Assembly: GCA_024138025.1 (NCBI GenBank)
Contig: JAMXBD010000232.1
Location: forward strand, 744,001 to 808,000
Reading direction: 5' to 3'
DNA: 64,000 bases
DNA from: Combretum micranthum
Lineage: Eukaryota > Streptophyta > Magnoliopsida > Myrtales > Combretaceae
The translations under genes were made by a program, and so were the position numbers. The first letter of the stretch is position 1. Each line of letters opens with the position of its first letter. Under the pieces are notes generated by a model that saw only the letters and a program-made list of their open reading frames with translations, was not told the DNA's origin and searched no databases. Shown piece after piece: positions 60,946 through 64,000 of the stretch.

Positions 60946-61199
60946 AGGTTTGGGCTCAACAGTATCTCTGTTTTGTATCTATACAATTTTCACACCTTTA
61001 TATATGAAACTATAAATATTGGCCCTCCCATCGTGGTTCATACTCCTATCAAATTGCCAAGATCTTCCAAATAGCAAGTGACATGCATCCATTATGACCG
61101 CATCACACCAGACCAGGTCATTATGTTTTTAACCAATGGAAAATGTTACCAATGCTCGTTTGGAAACATTTACCTCACCTCTTTTTTTTTTTTTTTTTT

Positions 61200-61330
61200 A
61201 ACCAGGCTAATTTATAAGGTTTAGGATGATGGTCCAATTGTATGCCCAGCTTTTTGTATTGCTTCAGTTGAAACAATATTCTCACAGCTTCCTGAATCAA
61301 TCATGAATTGACATACCTTTCCCTAAATTG
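61200..61330 (-). pseudogene. aspartic protease, degenerate
   Basis: The active-site motif MIDSGSCENIVSTEAIQKLG is readable at about 61305-61245. The protease would cut the gag-pol polyprotein. A poly-T run near 61182-61199 (plus strand) interrupts the frame just downstream. Confidence 0.8.
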
Positions 61331-61559
61331 TACAAGTGGACTGAAAGATATTGTTTCTAAGCCAATCTTCATCAACTGCCCTTGGCATCATACAAGACCT
61401 TCTTATAACTAGATTCTCCCTACTATCACATGTGAGAATCTCTTCTTCCATGTGTTTTGTACCAAATATAGGTTCTCTATTCCCTCTAGCCTCAAAGACA
61501 ACAACGTCATCCTCCTCTTCATTTTTATCAACAAACGGTGCCCTTTTCTTTGCCTTCCC

Positions 61560-61601
61560 ACACTCGGATTATCGATGACTAGGCTCCCCACATTTGAAAC
61601 A
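61560..61601 (-). pseudogene. gag CCHC zinc knuckle with a stop
   Basis: CFKCGEPSHR, then a stop (61569-61571), then SEC. All four metal ligands of the CX2CX4HX4C knuckle remain. The stop sits between the His and the last Cys. The knuckle binds element RNA. Confidence 0.85.
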
Positions 61602-62081
61602 TTTTATCCACTACTACTTGGTCCACTAGCAATAGGCTTATTGAACTGTCTAGCACTACTACTAGTAGCAACTCCACCACCTACAACCCTAGTACCTTCA
61701 CAATTAACCCCGCTAGCACTACTTGCAATCACATCACTATCCAATACCCCACTGCTTGATCTGCTTTGTTGTTTCTTTACTTTTAAAACCCTCTGATGAG
61801 CAGCACAACACATTAACAGATCAAATATTCATAGTGTCCTATATTTGTACCCCCAATCCTCCAATATACCTTGCTACTAATTAGTCATCCATCTCCTAAA
61901 TCACATTTCTAGCAGCTAACTGATAAAATTCAAAAGTATAATCATCAATTGACCCGTTGCCTTATTTCAGATTGTGCAGTCTCTGTTACATGGTGTGCTA
62001 ACAATTGTAAGGCAAAAACGCAGAATGCAAGTTTTTCTTCATCTTCTCTCATGAAGTGATTTTCAATTTGCCTAATCTAAG

Positions 62082-62520
62082 TCAAGTCAATTTCGTTTGT
62101 TGCCACCATGTTGTGGCCTTACCAAGGAGTTGGGTTGCCACTAACTGTATTCGTTTGTCATCAGGGACATTCTTAAAATAAAAAATCTCTTCTACTGTAG
62201 CCAACCAATCTAAAAACTCCTCCGGTTGCAAACTTCCATGGAACTCCAGTATTTTCGTTCTCATACCTAACTCCCAATGCCTCTACTCTTCCTCTACACT
62301 AGGTCTACCATGCCTATGTGGCAATTCAACATGTTGCTCATCCTCCTCAACAAAAGAGAAGTCATCCTCCAGCTCATCCACATCTGGCATCAGATTAGGG
62401 TTTCGTCTTCGTCTAGGATTTTCATTCCTTTGGGTCTCAATCAACGCATCCATTCTTTCTGTCAATCGATCCACAACCCCTTCTAACCTACGTTCCAACA
62501 CGCATCTAATCTCTCATCAA
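62082..62520 (-). pseudogene. gag, degenerate
   Basis: Two in-frame pieces, 62501-62283 and 62264-62082, are separated by a TAG at 62283-62285. The second piece reads ILEFHGSLQPEEFLDWLATV and ends in a TTWWQQ motif, both typical of plant Ty3/gypsy gag. The upstream part has further frame breaks. Gag forms the particle that packages element RNA. Confidence 0.85.
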
Positions 62521-62630
62521 TCATTTGCCCAATCCTTTGATCTAGATCATCGTGATCGTTGATCCCATCCCTTATAGTACAATATTGATTAGCTTATCTT
62601 CAGAGTACCATTGTTACCAAGAGCAAACAT

Positions 62631-62643
62631 AGCTCTAATACCA
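62631..62643 (-). other. primer-binding site (initiator tRNA-Met)
   Basis: Minus-strand TGGTATTAGAGCT differs at two places from TGGTATCAGAGCC, the complement of the plant initiator tRNA-Met 3' end. It sits 3-4 bases inside the LTR, as expected. Confidence 0.8.
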
Positions 62644-62646
62644 CTA

Positions 62647-62942
62647 TGATGTAGTGTATGGCGTGAAATCGATTTAAGGTTTATCACAAGTCATTGATTC
62701 ACTCATGAATACCGTTTTGTGATCTTCAAAAAGCCTATTGATTTTGAGAATACCTAGGCAATTGGCATCAATTTGACATTCTATGCAAGAAGATCGAGAT
62801 TTGGAATAACAAAGCAAAAATGCTCAAACAAATTTCATTAAAAAATCTAAAAGCTGCTTTGTTTTGTCCTAGTGCGTACAATATATAGAAAACAAGGAAA
62901 AACTCAAAAATTACAAAAATTGTAACATTTGAACAAGATACA
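62647..62942 (-). mobile_element. 5' LTR of the gypsy element
   Basis: On the minus strand it starts TGTATCTTGTTC and ends ACTACATCA (TG...CA), 296 bp, directly before the primer-binding site. A TATATA word lies near 62885. Its partner LTR is missing, so both ends rest on TG/CA and the primer-site position. Confidence 0.65.
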
Positions 62943-63003
62943 TTGGCTTCGACACCGGCGGTATATAAACCTATGCCAACAGCTTATATTGATAAGCCGG
63001 TAG
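62943..63003. other. short spacer between two LTRs
   Basis: 61 bp between the gypsy LTR and the older LTR end at 63004. Nothing further is seen in it. Confidence 0.5.
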
Positions 63004-64000
63004 TGTCACTCCCAAAAAGGATACCCTGGACGTAATAGTCCACCGCATGCTAATCAAGACTTAAGAATAACTACTACAGTTATTGAGAAGTCTTGTGTTA
63101 GTATGCAACACGTTCCCTTACGATAATAGAATACATAGACAATTGGAGATAGATAGTTCAATTTGATAGGATAAGCATAAAATATAAATCTCAGATATCT
63201 CATAATCAGTTACAAAGCATTAAGGGGCATTCCCCAGCTATACATAAGTCTAAGTATGATCTTTTTTTTTTTTTGTATCAATTGATTCTTCTAAGTTCAC
63301 TACTAAGAACTATACAAATCAATGGTGAACTTCTAAGGAGATAACTCTTAGTCTCTCATTACCTGATTTGGCTAGGCCCGAGGATGCAGCCATAAGTACG
63401 GGAACTGCATTAGAAAGAAACTGTGGGGGTGTAAGCTACGCTAGCTTAGTTCGTTCCACTTCCAAAATTAAATGCTCAACGAGTAATATATAACAGATAA
63501 GTTATTAACAATCATATGAAATGCACAAACATGTGAGCATACAATACATAAGATCGTCCGAAAATCTTATGTTGAATGGATTTACGCCCTCCATTCGGGG
63601 TTAAGTATTTTAGGCCCATACGACCAACGATTTCAATTTTTCTCACTTTTTATTGTGGTTGATACAGGTGCCCACCCACACACATTTTTAAATTATACTA
63701 TGGTTGATACAGGTGTCCACCCACACAAATTTTCAATTTCGGCCCATACGCCAACATTTAAATTTCCAGCCATTACGCCAACATTAGAGTTTACAGACCC
63801 CTCATTGCCCAGCTGTTATGCCTTCTTCCCACAAAAGTATAATAACCTATGCAATGTGACTCACATATGGTATGCATGATCAATTTGATTATAAGATCAT
63901 GGCATATAGATTTAATAATTCATGGGTGATCATAGATTTTTTAGACAAATCAATTTTACACTAAGTCATATAAATATTTACACTAGGTTCATTTTGATAT
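63004..64000 (-). mobile_element. Tekay/Del-like LTR, runs off the window
   Basis: The plus strand opens TGTCACTCCC, so the minus-strand LTR ends GGGAGTGACA. The reverse complement aligns in order with 30290-30928: CCCGAATGGAGGGCGTAAATC, AATAACTTATCTG, then GGGTATCCTTTTTGGGAGTG. It is therefore the same family as the 26.8-kb LTR, reversed. It is partial; the rest lies beyond the window. Confidence 0.65.
63655..63760. repeat. ~46-bp tandem duplication in the LTR
   Basis: TGGTTGATACAGGTG.CCACCCACACA occurs at 63656 and 63703. A second short pair (CCAACATT preceded by ACGC) follows near 63750-63790. Confidence 0.8.

Larger units (their letters stand above)
58395..62942 (-). mobile_element. 3'-truncated Ty3/gypsy retrotransposon
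   Basis: On the minus strand the order is LTR (62942-62647), primer-binding site, gag, zinc knuckle, protease, reverse transcriptase, RNase H, integrase. Integrase last defines Ty3/gypsy order. The element stops inside the integrase C-terminus near 58395-58405, and there is no 3' LTR. It is littered with stops and frameshifts. At least seven stops stand where I expect Gln or Trp codons (58774, 58786, 59161, 59179, 59212, 61569, 62283). The short LTR and sequence style suggest a chromovirus-type clade. It cannot move on its own. Confidence 0.9.

Noticed and set aside
61351..62486. Plus-strand frames across the gypsy gag region
   Set aside because: They are antisense to recognisable gag and protease segments.

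Overview
This is AT-rich nuclear DNA of a flowering plant, probably a eudicot. It has spliced genes with GT-AG introns, an eight-exon calcineurin B-like gene, a cytosolic HSP90 gene, and a dense layer of plant-type transposable elements. Protein similarity was judged by eye; no search was run. I see no rRNA or intact tRNA gene, no CRISPR array and no prokaryotic-style operon.

Layout. 1-8.2 kb: no gene; short tandem repeats, a four-copy ~190-bp array and an LTR-like repeat. 9.1-10.1 kb: decayed CACTA (En/Spm) transposase on the minus strand. 10.9-20.8 kb: diverged repeats and LTR remnants. 20.86-24.24 kb: a 3-kb solo LTR with a 5-bp target duplication, inserted in the terminal repeat of an older MITE. 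26.8-30.9 kb: a long Tekay/Del-like LTR. 31-36.1 kb: a cluster of small inverted-repeat elements, including a hAT-like element, a foldback element and a MULE-like MITE. 36.7-42.5 kb: three more LTR remnants. 43.2-47.6 kb: the CBL2/CBL3-type calcium sensor gene (+). 47.9-49.1 kb: small repeats. 50.16-53.35 kb: the HSP90 gene (-), with a 2-bp deletion that breaks the reading frame in the last exon. 55.2-57.3 kb: another LTR remnant. 58.4-62.9 kb: a 3'-truncated Ty3/gypsy retrotransposon (-) with gag, protease, RT, RNase H, integrase, primer-binding site and one short LTR. 63.0-64.0 kb: an older LTR running off the window.

The two host genes converge (CBL on +, HSP90 on -) across about 3 kb. They act in different systems: CBL relays Ca2+ signals to CIPK kinases, probably at the tonoplast, and HSP90 is an ATP-dependent chaperone. 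Nothing suggests they work together. Most of the rest is layered transposon debris. The best second-look items are the HSP90 frameshift, the nested solo LTR, the foldback element built from ~60-bp units, the gypsy element whose stop codons look like C-to-T decay, and the upstream ORFs in the CBL leader. I did not find evidence of an unknown biological system.
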